64,000 nucleotides of DNA from Ralstonia sp. A12 (GTDB taxonomy: Bacteria; Pseudomonadota; Gammaproteobacteria; Burkholderiales; Burkholderiaceae): positions 434,001-498,000 of the forward strand of contig NZ_JSZO01000001.1 of NCBI RefSeq assembly GCF_000801955.1. The letters run 5' to 3'. Positions within the stretch are counted from its first letter, which is position 1. The number at the start of each line of letters is the position of its first letter. A model generated the notes under the pieces. The model was not told where the DNA came from, searched no databases, and saw nothing but the letters and a program-made list of their open reading frames with translations. Shown here piece by piece: positions 26,856-38,035 of this stretch. The translations under genes were made by a program, and so were the position numbers.

Positions 26856-27689
26856 TCAGCGGGCCGCCGGGTGAGTGGCAAACCAAGCCTTGTACTGCGG
26901 ATGGTCACGCAGCGTGGCGAAGCAGAACCCCTTGCGCTCCAGGCCGGCGATCAACGGCTCCAGATCAGCGGGCGCCCACGGGTCCTTGCGCGACCAGATA
27001 CCCAGGTGCGCCATGGTGATGTCGCCATCGCGCAGGTTGGACAGCGCTTTTTGCAGCAGCGCGTCGTTCGGATAGCGCTCGGACGGCAACTCGTCGCCGA
27101 GGAAGCCGGCGGGTGCCCAAGCCACGTGGGCAAACCCGCATTGTTTGGCCCACGCCTCGGTCGTCGCCGAGAGATGACCGCCCGGCGCACGCCACAGCGG
27201 ATCCATCGACTGGCCGGTCATGGCCTTGAAACGCTCAGCGCTGTGTTTGAGTTCGGCACAGAATTCAGGCTCGCCCCAGACGACGTTGCGACCGCCCTGC
27301 TCGCCAAACTGCGGGCGGAAGCGCACCTTGCCGGCACCAGCTTCGCCCTTGTAGTAGACGTGGTCAAACGTGTGCGTACCGAAGGCGTGGCCATCGGCTG
27401 CCAGCGATTTCCAGTACGGTGCCCAGCCGTCATCCAGCGTGCTGTCGCCGTGGATGGTCTTCTCGTTGGCGAGGAAGAACGTGGCGTGGATGCGATGGCG
27501 ACGCAGCGTATCGGCAATCAACTGTGCCTGGCTCATGCTGCCGGTATCGAACGTCAGGTAGACGGTGCCCTTGCAAGCACCCGCATTGACGCCACCAGGC
27601 GCGGCCGTGGCCAGCGCACACAGCCCAAGCGCCACGGTAGCGGCTGCCGCTTTGGCCACACCATGAAGCATCGACAGGCCAGTTTTCAT
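26856..27689 (-). CDS. Exported polysaccharide deacetylase-like protein with altered motif 1
   Basis: A 277-residue protein with a signal peptide (…CALATAA near residue 30) and a NodB/CE4 deacetylase fold. Motif 1, normally TFDDG, reads TFDTG: catalytic-base Asp48 is present but the metal-binding second Asp is Thr49. Motif 2 HTFDH (106–110) and motif 3 RAPGG are kept, as is a late His in ITMAHLG. So the metal triad lacks one ligand, and activity may be altered or lost. The ATG at 27689 begins 12 bases after the beta-propeller gene; the fatty acid hydroxylase gene follows after 1 base. A periplasmic role on peptidoglycan or glycan is likely. Confidence 0.82.
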   Translation of the reverse strand: MKTGLSMLHGVAKAAAATVALGLCALATAAPGGVNAGACKGTVYLTFDTGSMSQAQLIADTLRRHRIHATFFLANEKTIHGDSTLDDGWAPYWKSLAADGHAFGTHTFDHVYYKGEAGAGKVRFRPQFGEQGGRNVVWGEPEFCAELKHSAERFKAMTGQSMDPLWRAPGGHLSATTEAWAKQCGFAHVAWAPAGFLGDELPSERYPNDALLQKALSNLRDGDITMAHLGIWSRKDPWAPADLEPLIAGLERKGFCFATLRDHPQYKAWFATHPAAR

Positions 27690-27701
27690 GATCGTCACGC
27701 T

Positions 27702-28697
27702 TTAGAGGAGCGGAGCGCGCGAGCGGAAGTAGATGCCGTGCGGCGAGCGCCCGACCTTGATCTCTTCCACCACCTTGCGGCTCGCCACATCGACGATCGC
27801 CACGCGCTTGGCCCAGCGGCAGGTCACCCAGAGCTGCTTACCGTCGGCGGTCAGTTCCATGTCATCCGGACCCGGCGGCAAACCGGTGATGTCACCCACC
27901 TTGGTCAGCGTCTGCTGATCGATGATGCTGATCGTGCCCGACACGCGGTTGGACAGGAACAGGTGGCGCTTGTCGCCCAGCGCACGGAAATTGTGCGCGC
28001 CCTTGCCGGTCTGGATGCGCTTGACGCTAGTGCGGTTGCGCCAGTCGATCACCTCAACGTAATCGGCGCCGGTCATGCCAACCAGCAGATATTTCTGATC
28101 GTTCGTCACCCAGACACCAGCCGGTGCGGAGCCAATGGTCATGCGCCACATCACGGTCTGCGTGGGCAGATCGATGGCCATCACCTCGTTCGAATCCTGC
28201 AGCGTGATAAAGGCAATCTTGCTGTCTGCCGTAAAGGCGATATGGCTGGGCGTCTTGGCCGCCGGGATTTGCTTGGCGATGGTCAGCGCGTGGCCGTCCC
28301 AGCGGTAGATATCAACACGGTCCAGACGGTTGCCGGTGGTCAGGAACCACTTCTGGTCGGGCGAGAAGCCGATCTGGTACGGATCGTCGATACGTGGCAC
28401 GCGCTGCTGGATCTTGCCCGTGACGGGGTCCAGGAAGACCAGATCGTTGCCGACCGCGTTGGCGACGATCAACGATTTTTCGTCCGGCGTGGCGATCAGG
28501 TGGTGCGGCTCCTTGCCGATCGGGAACGTCTCCAGCACCTTGCGGGTGTCTTTATCGATCAAAGAGACGCTGGCATCGCCCGAGTTGAGCACAGTGACGA
28601 CTTCAGCACGCGCCGCGTGCGCCGCCATCAGGGCAGCGGCCGACAGGACAAGCGTGGAAAACCAACGGGAGGCAAACGAGGCGCGCGAGGCAGACAT
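27702..28697 (-). CDS. YncE-like periplasmic beta-propeller protein
   Basis: A 331-residue protein with a signal peptide ending near residue 31 (…AHAARA) and about seven YVTN/YncE-type beta-propeller repeats. Each repeat carries patterns such as GKEPHHLIATPDEKSLIVAN and SPDQKWFLTTG. Propellers of this kind are binding scaffolds with no catalytic signature; E. coli YncE binds DNA in vitro, but its role is unclear. It heads the run beta-propeller, deacetylase-like protein, fatty acid hydroxylase, and may bind the same envelope substrate. A TTG at 28715 is possible but the ATG at 28697 precedes a proper signal peptide. Confidence 0.85.
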   Translation of the reverse strand: MSASRASFASRWFSTLVLSAAALMAAHAARAEVVTVLNSGDASVSLIDKDTRKVLETFPIGKEPHHLIATPDEKSLIVANAVGNDLVFLDPVTGKIQQRVPRIDDPYQIGFSPDQKWFLTTGNRLDRVDIYRWDGHALTIAKQIPAAKTPSHIAFTADSKIAFITLQDSNEVMAIDLPTQTVMWRMTIGSAPAGVWVTNDQKYLLVGMTGADYVEVIDWRNRTSVKRIQTGKGAHNFRALGDKRHLFLSNRVSGTISIIDQQTLTKVGDITGLPPGPDDMELTADGKQLWVTCRWAKRVAIVDVASRKVVEEIKVGRSPHGIYFRSRAPLL

Positions 28698-28765
28698 AAC
28701 GAGAAGATTCAGCAACTTAGCCAGCCATTTTAACGGTTGCTGTTATTGCATCGCTGACACAAATC

Positions 28766-28788
28766 AAAAAAAGAAAGTGGGAACTTTC
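28766..28788 (-). terminator. Terminator downstream of hrpA
   Basis: On the minus strand GAAAGT (28788–28783) pairs with ACTTTC (28778–28773) around a 4-base loop, followed by seven T. It lies 25 bases past the hrpA stop codon. The stem is short and AT-rich, so termination may be partial. Confidence 0.65.
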
Positions 28789-28813
28789 ACGGCACCCCGC
28801 AAAGCACAACGGG

Positions 28814-31800
28814 CTATCGCTGCATCGATTCCCACACCTTCTGCAGCCGCTTGACCGACATCGGCACCGGCGTGCGCAACTCCTGGGCAAACAGGGCGAT
28901 ACGCAACTCCTCCAGCATCCAGCGGAATTCCTCCATGCGCGGGTCATTGCCACCCTGCCCCTGCACGCGCAGCGCCTTTTCCGCGCGCTGGTACTGCTGG
29001 ATGAGCGGCGCCATCTCCTGCATGCGCTGCGTGTCGCGCGTGGGGTCGGCCTTGAGCTTGTCGATGCGCAGCGCGATGCCCTTCAGATAACGCGGGAAAT
29101 GCGTCAGCTGCGCATACGGCGTCGCCTCAATGAAGCGCTTGTGCATCAGCGTTTTCAGCTGCGCGTCGATATCCGCATAGGCGGCGGCAAATGGCTTGGC
29201 GATCTGCAGCTTGCGCGGCATCTGCGCGTATTCCGCCAGGATGGCGCCGACCAGCCGCGCAATCTCCTGCGCCAGCAGCGTCAGGCGCGCGCGGCTTTCA
29301 TCCTTGCGGGCGCCGAAACTGGCGTCGTCGGTGGGGAGCGGGTCCTGCAGGCAGGCGCGTTCCAGCGTGGCATCCAGGATCTGGTCGCGCAGTTCGTCCT
29401 GCGTGCCCAGGTTCATGAACTGGATCGCCATCTGCGACAGGCCCGGGATGTTCTTTTCCAGGTACTTCAACGGCTCGCGCAGTTGGATCGCAAACAGCCG
29501 GCGCAGGCCCAGGCGGTGAATGCGGGTGGCTTCGGCCGGGTCGTCGAAGACTTCCACATCGCAGTGGTCGCCCGCGTCGACGAGTGCCGGATAGCCGAAC
29601 AGCGTTTGACTGCCCTTTCGGACTTCCAGCAGCTCCGGCAACTCACCGAAATTCCAAGTGGTCAGGCCGGAGTACAGCGCGGCGTTGGCCGGTGCTTCCG
29701 ACTTGCCGCCTTTGCCCGGCTTGGCGCCAGCACCTTCGCTCAGCGCGCCGGCCACGGCCGCATCCTGGGCGGCGATCGATTGGAACGTCTGCTGCGCACG
29801 TCCGCCCAGCTCAGCGCGCAACTGGGCCAGATTGCGCCCCATGTCGAGCTGCCGACCATGCTCGTCGATCACCTTGAAGTTCATGAAGTGATGCGCAGGC
29901 AGCGTTTCGAGCTTGAAGTCGGCGCGCTTGAGCGCTGTGCTCGTCTGCTCGCGCACGTCGGCGATCAGGCGGTCGAGCAGGTCGCCGTCGCCCAGCCGCA
30001 CGCGCGTGACGAAGCCTGCGGCATAGTCCGGCAATGGCACGCAATGGCGACGCAGCTTCTGCGGCAGGCTCTTCAGGAGCAGGTGCACCTTCTCCTTGAG
30101 CATGCCCGGCACCAGCCATTCGGCGCGCTGCGCGGGCACTTGGTTGAGCGCGTACAGCGGCACCGTGAGCGTCACGCCATCGCGTGGGCTGCCGGGCTCG
30201 AAGTGGTACGTCAGCCCCATGTCGATGCCGGCAATCGGCAGCATCTTGGGGAACAGATCGGTCGTGATGCCGGCCGCCTCGTGCCGCATCAGGTCGTCGC
30301 GATTCAGGTACAGCAGCTTCTGGCCGCCTTTGCCACCTGCACTGGCGGCCTCCGCATACCAGCGCTCGAACGAGACAGTGTTGTGAATGTCGGCCGGAAC
30401 CTGGCTGTCGTAGAACGCGTAGATCAGTTCGTCGTCCACCAGCACGTCTTGCCGGCGGGACTTGTGCTCGAGGTTTTCGATCTCGCGCACCAGACGCTGG
30501 TTGTGCGTGAAGAATGGCAAGCGCGTTTCGAATTCACCGTCAACCAGCGCGCGGCGGATGAACATCTCGCGCGCCTCCTTCGGCTGCATCGGCCCGAAAT
30601 GCACGCGGCGCTGCTGATAGATCGGCAAGCCATACAGCGTGCCACGCTCGAAAGCCATCACCTGGCCGGCTTTCTTCTCCCAGTGCGGATCACTCCACGA
30701 CACCTTCAGCAGGTGCGCGCCGACCTTCTCCACCCATTCCGGCTCGATGCGCGCCAGCGTGCGGCCGAACAGGCGGCTGGTCTCGATCAGCTCGCCGCCC
30801 ACAACCCACTTGCCCGCCTTGCGCGCGATGACCGAGCCCGGCCACAGGAAGAACTTGATACCGCGTGCGCCAAGGTATTCGCGGCCCTTGCCGTCGGCCT
30901 CCTCTATGCGCACGCCGATGTTGCCGAGCAACCCCGTCAGCAGCGCCAGATGCAGCTGCTCATACGTCGGATCGGATTCATTGAGCTTCCAGCCCTGCTC
31001 CGCCACGGTGGTATGCAGTTGCGAATACACGTCACGCCATTCACGCAACCGCAGGTGCGACAGGAAGTGCGATCGGCACTGGTCCTGCAACTGCTTGTTC
31101 GACTTCTTGTGCGCGACGGCCTCTTCAAACCACTTCCACAGCTTCACCCAGCCGAGGAATTCCGACTTTTCGTCGGCAAACTGCCGGTGGGCCTGATCGG
31201 CTTGCTGCTGCAGCTCCTGCGGGCGATCGCGCGGGTCCTGCACGGATAGCGCGCTCGCGATGATGAGCATTTCGCGCAGGCACTGATGGTCGCGCCCGGC
31301 CAAGATCATCCGCGCCACACGCGGGTCCAGCGGCAAGCGGGCGACCTGCTTGCCCAGCGGCGTCAGCGCATTCTCGTCGTCGACGGCGCCTAGCTCCTGC
31401 AGCAATTGGTAGCCATCAGCAATCGCGCGGCCCAACGGCGGCTCGATGAAGGGGAATTGCTCGACATCGGTCAGCCGCAGCGCCTTCATGCGCAGGATGA
31501 CCGCCGCCAGCGACGACCGCAGGATTTCCGGATCGGTAAAACGCGGCCGCGCGATGAAATCCGACTCTTCATACAGGCGAATGCACACGCCATCGGCCAC
31601 CCGGCCGCAACGGCCCGCACGCTGGTTGGCGGCGGCCTGCGACACCGGCTCGATCTGCAGTTGCTCGACCTTGTTGCGATACGAATAGCGCTTGACGCGC
31701 GCCAGCCCTGTATCGACCACGTACCGGATGCCCGGCACCGTGAGCGAGGTTTCAGCCACGTTGGTTGCCAGCACAATGCGCCGCGCGTTGGACGGCCGGA

Positions 31801-32803
31801 ACACACGCTCCTGCTCCTGCACAGACAGGCGCGCAAACAGCGGCAGGATTTCAGTATGCGCCGGATGGTGCTTGCGCAACGCCTCAGCCGCCTCGCGAAT
31901 CTCGCGTTCGCCCGGCAGAAAGATCAGCACATCGCCAGAACCTTCACGGGCGAGTTCGTCCACCGCATCGACTAGCGCTTCGTAGAGATCGCGCTCCTTG
32001 TCTTTCTCGTCGCGCTGGACGGGGCGGTAGCGCACCTCGACCGGATACAGCCGACCGCTGACTTCAATGACCGGCGCCGGCCCCTTCGGCCCGGCGAAGT
32101 GCTCGGCAAAGCGCTGCGCGTCGATGGTCGCCGAGGTGATGATCAACTTCAGGTCCGGCCGGCGCGGCAGGAGCTGTTTCAGGTAGCCCAGCAGGAAATC
32201 GATGTTGAGGCTGCGTTCGTGCGCCTCGTCGATGATGATCGTGTCGTAGGCGCGCAGCAGCGGATCGTTCTGCGTCTCAGCCAGCAAGATGCCGTCGGTC
32301 ATCAGCTTGACTGACGCGCCCGCCGACAGCGTGTCGTTGAAGCGCACCTGGAAACCCACGTGCTCGCCGACCGGCGTGCCGATCTCCTGTGCGATGCGCT
32401 TGGCCGTGGACGTGGCGGCAATCCGCCGCGGCTGTGTGTGGCCGATCAGCCCGGTGCCGCCCGCGCCGATGCCCCGCCCGATCGACAGGCAGATCTTCGG
32501 CAACTGCGTGGTCTTGCCCGAGCCGGTCTCGCCCGAGACGATCACCACCTGGTTGGCGGCGATGGCCTCGGCGATCTCGTCGCGGCGAGCCGAAACAGGC
32601 AGCGCTTCAGGAAACGTGATCGGCGGGACGCGGTTGGCGCGTGCGCGGCGAGCCTCCAGGGCGGCGGCGAGTTCTTCCGGCGTGGGTTTCTGGCGACGCG
32701 GAGGACGGCCGCTGCCACCGGGCTTGCGTCCTGGTTGGGCGGCGTCGTTCTTCTGGCGTTGGGAGGGTGCCGCAGAGCGCGGCTGGGCATGGGAATCTGA
32801 CAT
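28814..32803 (-). CDS. hrpA: ATP-dependent RNA helicase HrpA
   Basis: A 1329-residue DEAH-box helicase of full family length. The N-terminal 60 residues are basic and low-complexity. Walker A is GETGSGKTTQLPK (near 93–105), Walker B is the DEAH box in IIIDEAHERSLN, and SAT and QRAGRCGR motifs follow. After the helicase-associated and OB domains comes the long C-terminal DUF3418 region typical of HrpA. E. coli HrpA acts in mRNA processing and rescue of stalled ribosomes. The gene is monocistronic and divergent from argA; the palindromic ATTATAAT at 32812–32819 could supply a -10 to either gene. Confidence 0.95.
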   Translation of the reverse strand: MSDSHAQPRSAAPSQRQKNDAAQPGRKPGGSGRPPRRQKPTPEELAAALEARRARANRVPPITFPEALPVSARRDEIAEAIAANQVVIVSGETGSGKTTQLPKICLSIGRGIGAGGTGLIGHTQPRRIAATSTAKRIAQEIGTPVGEHVGFQVRFNDTLSAGASVKLMTDGILLAETQNDPLLRAYDTIIIDEAHERSLNIDFLLGYLKQLLPRRPDLKLIITSATIDAQRFAEHFAGPKGPAPVIEVSGRLYPVEVRYRPVQRDEKDKERDLYEALVDAVDELAREGSGDVLIFLPGEREIREAAEALRKHHPAHTEILPLFARLSVQEQERVFRPSNARRIVLATNVAETSLTVPGIRYVVDTGLARVKRYSYRNKVEQLQIEPVSQAAANQRAGRCGRVADGVCIRLYEESDFIARPRFTDPEILRSSLAAVILRMKALRLTDVEQFPFIEPPLGRAIADGYQLLQELGAVDDENALTPLGKQVARLPLDPRVARMILAGRDHQCLREMLIIASALSVQDPRDRPQELQQQADQAHRQFADEKSEFLGWVKLWKWFEEAVAHKKSNKQLQDQCRSHFLSHLRLREWRDVYSQLHTTVAEQGWKLNESDPTYEQLHLALLTGLLGNIGVRIEEADGKGREYLGARGIKFFLWPGSVIARKAGKWVVGGELIETSRLFGRTLARIEPEWVEKVGAHLLKVSWSDPHWEKKAGQVMAFERGTLYGLPIYQQRRVHFGPMQPKEAREMFIRRALVDGEFETRLPFFTHNQRLVREIENLEHKSRRQDVLVDDELIYAFYDSQVPADIHNTVSFERWYAEAASAGGKGGQKLLYLNRDDLMRHEAAGITTDLFPKMLPIAGIDMGLTYHFEPGSPRDGVTLTVPLYALNQVPAQRAEWLVPGMLKEKVHLLLKSLPQKLRRHCVPLPDYAAGFVTRVRLGDGDLLDRLIADVREQTSTALKRADFKLETLPAHHFMNFKVIDEHGRQLDMGRNLAQLRAELGGRAQQTFQSIAAQDAAVAGALSEGAGAKPGKGGKSEAPANAALYSGLTTWNFGELPELLEVRKGSQTLFGYPALVDAGDHCDVEVFDDPAEATRIHRLGLRRLFAIQLREPLKYLEKNIPGLSQMAIQFMNLGTQDELRDQILDATLERACLQDPLPTDDASFGARKDESRARLTLLAQEIARLVGAILAEYAQMPRKLQIAKPFAAAYADIDAQLKTLMHKRFIEATPYAQLTHFPRYLKGIALRIDKLKADPTRDTQRMQEMAPLIQQYQRAEKALRVQGQGGNDPRMEEFRWMLEELRIALFAQELRTPVPMSVKRLQKVWESMQR

Positions 32804-32883
32804 CGGGCGGGATTATAATCCGCGCATCTTTCCTGCATCGGCCGCCATTGGTCAATGCCTTGCGCCACACTCCCCATCTGCCC

Positions 32884-34281
32884 GTGACCGCTCGTTCCTC
32901 CGCCCCCGCCCCCGGCGTTTCGCTGGTGGCGCACACGCCTGCCCCCGTCGACGTCGCCCCGATCCCGCCCACACCCGAACAGCGGCAGTTCGTGGACTGG
33001 CTGCGCGAGGTGGCGCCCTACATTCACGCCTTCCGCGACAAGACCTTCGTGATCGGCTTTGGCGGCGAGCTGGTCAAGGCCGACATGCTTGGCTGGCTGG
33101 TCAATGACATCGCCCTGCTGCACGCCATGGGCATGCGCATCGTGCTGGTGCACGGCTCGCGCCCGCAGGTGGAAGAGCAGCTAGCGCTGCGCAACGTGCA
33201 AACCCAGTTCGTGGATGGCGTGCGTGTGACGGACGCTGCTGCGCTGGAATCTGCCAAGGAAGCCTCAGGCGAACTGCGCCTGGACATCGAAGCCGCCTTC
33301 AGCCAGGGCCTGCCCAATACGCCGATGGCCGGCGCACGCATGTCGGTGGTCTCGGGCAACTTCGTGACGGCGCGGCCGGTCGGCATCGTCAACGGCGTGG
33401 ATTTCCAGCACACGGGGCTGGTACGCAAGATCGATGCGGATTCGATCCAGCATTCGCTGTCCAACCGCAAGATCGTGCTGCTCTCGCCGCTGGGCTTCTC
33501 GCCCACAGGCCAGGCGTTCAACCTGTCGATGGAAGACGTGGCCGCCAACACCGCCACGGCGCTCAAGGCCGACAAGCTGATCTTCATCACCGAGCTGCCG
33601 GGCATCATGGACCGCGTGGGCAAGCTGCAGCAGGACCTGTCGATGGAAACGGCCATCGAGCGCCTGCGCGACGGCAGCCTGTCGCACGACACGGCCTATT
33701 ACCTGCAGCACATCGTCAAGGCGATGCGCGGTGGCGTGCGCCGGGCACACGTGATTCCGTTTGCGCTGGACGGCAGCATCCTGCTGGAGCTGTTCCTGCA
33801 CGACGGCGTGGGCACCATGGTGTCGCATACCGATCTGGAATACCTGCGCGACGCCACGCTGGATGACGTCGGCGGCATCGTCTCGCTCATCGAACCACTG
33901 GAAGCCGACGGCACGCTGGTACCGCGCGAGCGCCGGCTGCTGGAGCGCGACATCGCCAACTTCTCGGTCATCGAGCACGACGGCATCATCTTTGGCTGCG
34001 TGGCGCTGTATCCGTACCCGAAGGACGGCATGGCTGAAATGGCCTGCCTGATCGTCTCCCCCGACAGCCAGGGCACCGGCGACGGCGAACGCCTGCTCAA
34101 ACACACGGAGGTTCGCGCCCGTGCGTTGGGCCTCAAGCAGCTGTTCGTTCTCACCACGCGTACGGAGCACTGGTTCCTCAAGCGCGGCTTCGTGCGTGCC
34201 AACGTGGACGACCTGCCGGAGGACCGTCGCAAGCTGTACAACTGGCAGCGGCGCTCGATGGTGCTGATGAAAAAGCTGTAA
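32884..34281 (+). CDS. argA: Amino-acid N-acetyltransferase (N-acetylglutamate synthase)
   Basis: A 465-residue enzyme catalysing the first step of arginine synthesis. The N-terminal amino acid kinase-like domain ([11 protein letters not shown] near residue 56, [13 protein letters not shown] near 86) binds the feedback inhibitor arginine. The C-terminal GNAT domain (about 325–465) carries the acetyl-CoA motif [14 protein letters not shown]. The start is uncertain: no in-frame ATG lies near the domain boundary. I chose GTG at 32884, with TTG at 32860 the alternative; neither has a clear ribosome site. A TATAAT at 32814–32819 may be the promoter -10. Confidence 0.9.
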   Translation: MTARSSAPAPGVSLVAHTPAPVDVAPIPPTPEQRQFVDWLREVAPYIHAFRDKTFVIGFGGELVKADMLGWLVNDIALLHAMGMRIVLVHGSRPQVEEQLALRNVQTQFVDGVRVTDAAALESAKEASGELRLDIEAAFSQGLPNTPMAGARMSVVSGNFVTARPVGIVNGVDFQHTGLVRKIDADSIQHSLSNRKIVLLSPLGFSPTGQAFNLSMEDVAANTATALKADKLIFITELPGIMDRVGKLQQDLSMETAIERLRDGSLSHDTAYYLQHIVKAMRGGVRRAHVIPFALDGSILLELFLHDGVGTMVSHTDLEYLRDATLDDVGGIVSLIEPLEADGTLVPRERRLLERDIANFSVIEHDGIIFGCVALYPYPKDGMAEMACLIVSPDSQGTGDGERLLKHTEVRARALGLKQLFVLTTRTEHWFLKRGFVRANVDDLPEDRRKLYNWQRRSMVLMKKL

Positions 34282-34388
34282 ATCCCCGGGCGCCGTCGTG
34301 GAATCAAAGCCCGACAGCGCGCGGCCTTTACAATACCGGCACCGGCGCCGCGCAAGAGCGGCGTTCCCGCCACACAAGAGGAAACCCC

Positions 34389-34661
34389 ATGGCCCGCATG
34401 GTCCACTGCATCAAGCTCGACAAGGAAGCCGAAGGCCTCGACTTCCCGCCCCTGCCCGGCGAACTGGGCAAGAAGATCTGGCAAAGCGTCTCAAAGGAAG
34501 CATGGGCAGGCTGGCTCAAGCACCAGACCATGCTGATCAACGAAAACCGCCTGAACATGGCGGATTCGCGCGCACGTCAATACCTGCTCAAGCAGACTGA
34601 GAAGTACTTCTTTGGCGAAGGCGCCGACGAGGCTTCGGGCTACGTGCCGCCGTCAGCCTAA
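34389..34661 (+). CDS. yggX: Probable Fe(2+)-trafficking protein YggX
   Basis: A 90-residue small soluble protein of the YggX family, which protects iron–sulfur clusters from oxidants and may carry iron. The N-terminal [21 protein letters not shown] holds the single conserved cysteine, and [16 protein letters not shown] and the C-terminal EKYFFGEG are family hallmarks. AGAGGAA precedes the ATG. A bidirectional terminator follows directly. It lies 107 bases after argA and could share its transcript. Confidence 0.95.
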   Translation: MARMVHCIKLDKEAEGLDFPPLPGELGKKIWQSVSKEAWAGWLKHQTMLINENRLNMADSRARQYLLKQTEKYFFGEGADEASGYVPPSA

Positions 34662-34680
34662 GCTGCCGGCCCCCAACAAA

Positions 34681-34714
34681 AAAGCCGTTCAGTTTGCGCT
34701 GAACGGCTTTTTTT
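34681..34714. terminator. Strong bidirectional terminator between yggX and the chemoreceptor
   Basis: AAAGCCGTTCAG (34681–34692) pairs perfectly with CTGAACGGCTTT (34699–34710), giving a 12-bp stem with T-runs on both strands. It separates two convergent genes. The core GCCGTTCAG/CTGAACGGC is shared with the terminator at 44795–44829. Confidence 0.93.
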
Positions 34715-34735
34715 GCTTCTGTGTGCTAGCCCTGG

Positions 34736-36280
34736 CTATGCCGGCATCGCCGCACCATCCAGCTTGAAGATGGCGACCGCGCGGCGCAGCGCGTCGGCCT
34801 GATCCGCCATCGCCTGCGCGGCAGCCGAAGCCTCCTCCACCAGCGCGGCGTTCTGCTGCGTCACCTCCTCGATCTGGCCAACGGCGATGTTCACCTGCTC
34901 GATACCCGTGCTCTGCTCTGCCGACGCGGACGAGATCTCCGACACGATCTGCGTCACGCGATGCACCGAGGCAACGATGTCGTCGATGATGCCGCCAGCT
35001 TCCTGCACCAGCTTCGCCCCTGCCTCCACGCGCTCGGTCGATTGACCGATCAGCCCCTTGATCTCCTTGGCCGCAGAGGCGCTGCGTTGTGCCAGCGTAC
35101 GCACCTCACCCGCCACCACGGCAAAACCACGCCCCTGTTCGCCGGCACGCGCGGCTTCCACCGCAGCGTTCAGCGCCAGGATGTTGGTCTGGAACGCAAT
35201 GCTGTCGATCACCCCAATGATCTCGCCAACCTTGCTGGAACTCTCCGAGATGCCCTGCATCGTCTGCACCACATCGCTCATCACCTGACCGCCACGCGCT
35301 GCCGTATCCGACGCGTGGCCGGCCAGCGTGGAGGCCTGCACGGCGCTCTCCGAGTTGCGGCGTACGGTGGAGGTCAGCTCGCCCATGTTGGCCGCGGTCT
35401 CTTCCAGCGAAGCCGCCTGCTCTTCCGTACGCGACGAGAGGTTCAGGTTGCCCGACGCGATCTGCGAACTGGCAGAAGCCACACCCTCGGCGTTGTGGCG
35501 CACTTCGCTCACCACGTTGGCAAGGCTGCGCTGCATATCTCGCAGGGCGATCAGCAGTTGCGCGATCTCATCCGTGCCGCGTGCCTCAAAGACATTGGCC
35601 AAGTCCCCGTGCGAGACAGCGCTGGCAACATCCACCGCACGCGACAGCGGCCGCGTGATCGAGCGGCTGAACAGGAACGCGCCGCCCAACCCCAACCCGA
35701 ATGCCGCCAGCATCAGCACCACGCTGACCAGCAAGGCGGTATGCGCGGCCTCGGCGGTCTTGGCCGACACGGCCTTGCTCTCTGCAGCAATCTCCCTAGC
35801 AGCTTCGTCCAGCAAACGTGCTGGTTCGCGGTCCACACCGGCCACAACCTTGTCGCCCACCGTCGGGTCAAACGACGCGGCCACAAACATGTCGTGCCCC
35901 TTGCGATAGCCCTTTCCCATCTCCGTATGTGCGGCTGCGAACTGGGCGATCAGATCCCGGCTCTTGCCAGCTGGCAACGACGCCTGCAGCGCCTTCGCCT
36001 GGTCGGCCACGGTCTGCTCGCCTTGGAGGAACGCGCCCCAGTATTTGTCCAGCTTGTTCGGGTCTTCACCGCGCAGCAGGGTGTCTTTCCACTCCTGCAC
36101 CTGGCTCTTGAAGGTGACGAGCATGTTCGTCACCGCACGTTCGTCGGCCACGCGTGCCTGCACAGTCGTGTTGTATTCGACGATCGAGTGATTGAGGGAA
36201 GCAATGCCGTAGATGGCCCCGGCAAACATCAGCAGCAGCGCGGCTGCAAACGCCAGGGGAAGTTTGATTGCGAGTTTCAT
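34736..36280 (-). CDS. Methyl-accepting chemotaxis protein
   Basis: A 514-residue inner-membrane chemoreceptor. TM1 is near residues 7–28, followed by a periplasmic helical sensor (about 30–185), TM2 near 190–212, a HAMP domain and the cytoplasmic signalling hairpin. The hairpin tip [20 protein letters not shown] and the methylation helices ([17 protein letters not shown] and the C-terminal counterpart) are intact. No CheR/CheB pentapeptide is present at the C-terminus (…KLDGAAMPA). The ligand cannot be read. I chose the ATG at 36280, just before TM1, over upstream in-frame starts. A sigma-28 promoter lies about 92 bases upstream. Confidence 0.94.
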   Translation of the reverse strand: MKLAIKLPLAFAAALLLMFAGAIYGIASLNHSIVEYNTTVQARVADERAVTNMLVTFKSQVQEWKDTLLRGEDPNKLDKYWGAFLQGEQTVADQAKALQASLPAGKSRDLIAQFAAAHTEMGKGYRKGHDMFVAASFDPTVGDKVVAGVDREPARLLDEAAREIAAESKAVSAKTAEAAHTALLVSVVLMLAAFGLGLGGAFLFSRSITRPLSRAVDVASAVSHGDLANVFEARGTDEIAQLLIALRDMQRSLANVVSEVRHNAEGVASASSQIASGNLNLSSRTEEQAASLEETAANMGELTSTVRRNSESAVQASTLAGHASDTAARGGQVMSDVVQTMQGISESSSKVGEIIGVIDSIAFQTNILALNAAVEAARAGEQGRGFAVVAGEVRTLAQRSASAAKEIKGLIGQSTERVEAGAKLVQEAGGIIDDIVASVHRVTQIVSEISSASAEQSTGIEQVNIAVGQIEEVTQQNAALVEEASAAAQAMADQADALRRAVAIFKLDGAAMPA

Positions 36281-36371
36281 GATGTTCCGGGTAAGACAAC
36301 TGCTCTGGCAGCATCGCACGCCTTCAGGGAAGGCGGTCAGTGCAGATGGCATGCAAGCCACCGTGCCCGTC

Positions 36372-36398
36372 TTATCGGCCACTTAACGCATGACTTAA
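36372..36398 (-). promoter_or_regulatory. Sigma-28 (FliA) promoter of the chemoreceptor gene
   Basis: On the minus strand TTAAGTCA (36398–36391), 11 bases, then GCCGATAA (36379–36372) match the sigma-28 consensus TAAAGTTT-N11-GCCGATAA: the -10 is perfect and the -35 is 5/8. It predicts a transcript start near 36365 and a leader of about 85 bases. This ties the receptor to the flagellar regulon. Confidence 0.8.
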
Positions 36399-36473
36399 TC
36401 CTGTTTTCAACAACATGCACATCGCAAACGATCAACTCGCGTAAAGAGTGATGCACTCGTCGCAAATGGAAGA

Positions 36474-36499
36474 GCCGCTCGAACATCCGAGCGGCTTTT
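36474..36499. terminator. Terminator hairpin downstream of the dihydropyrimidinase gene
   Basis: GCCGCTCG (36474–36481) pairs with CGAGCGGC (36488–36495). It lies 30 bases past the stop codon of the minus-strand gene, which it probably serves. The longer T-run (TTTT, 36496–36499) is on the plus strand, where no gene is known. Confidence 0.7.
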
Positions 36500-36525
36500 C
36501 TGTGCCTCTTGCTCCATACGGCAAA

Positions 36526-38016
<1,491 letters not shown>

Positions 38017-38035
38017 TTATGGGTTGTAAGCGTGC

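Noticed and set aside
29099-31249. 716-codon plus-strand frame opposite hrpA
   Set aside because: Antisense shadow; hrpA carries all DEAH helicase motifs.
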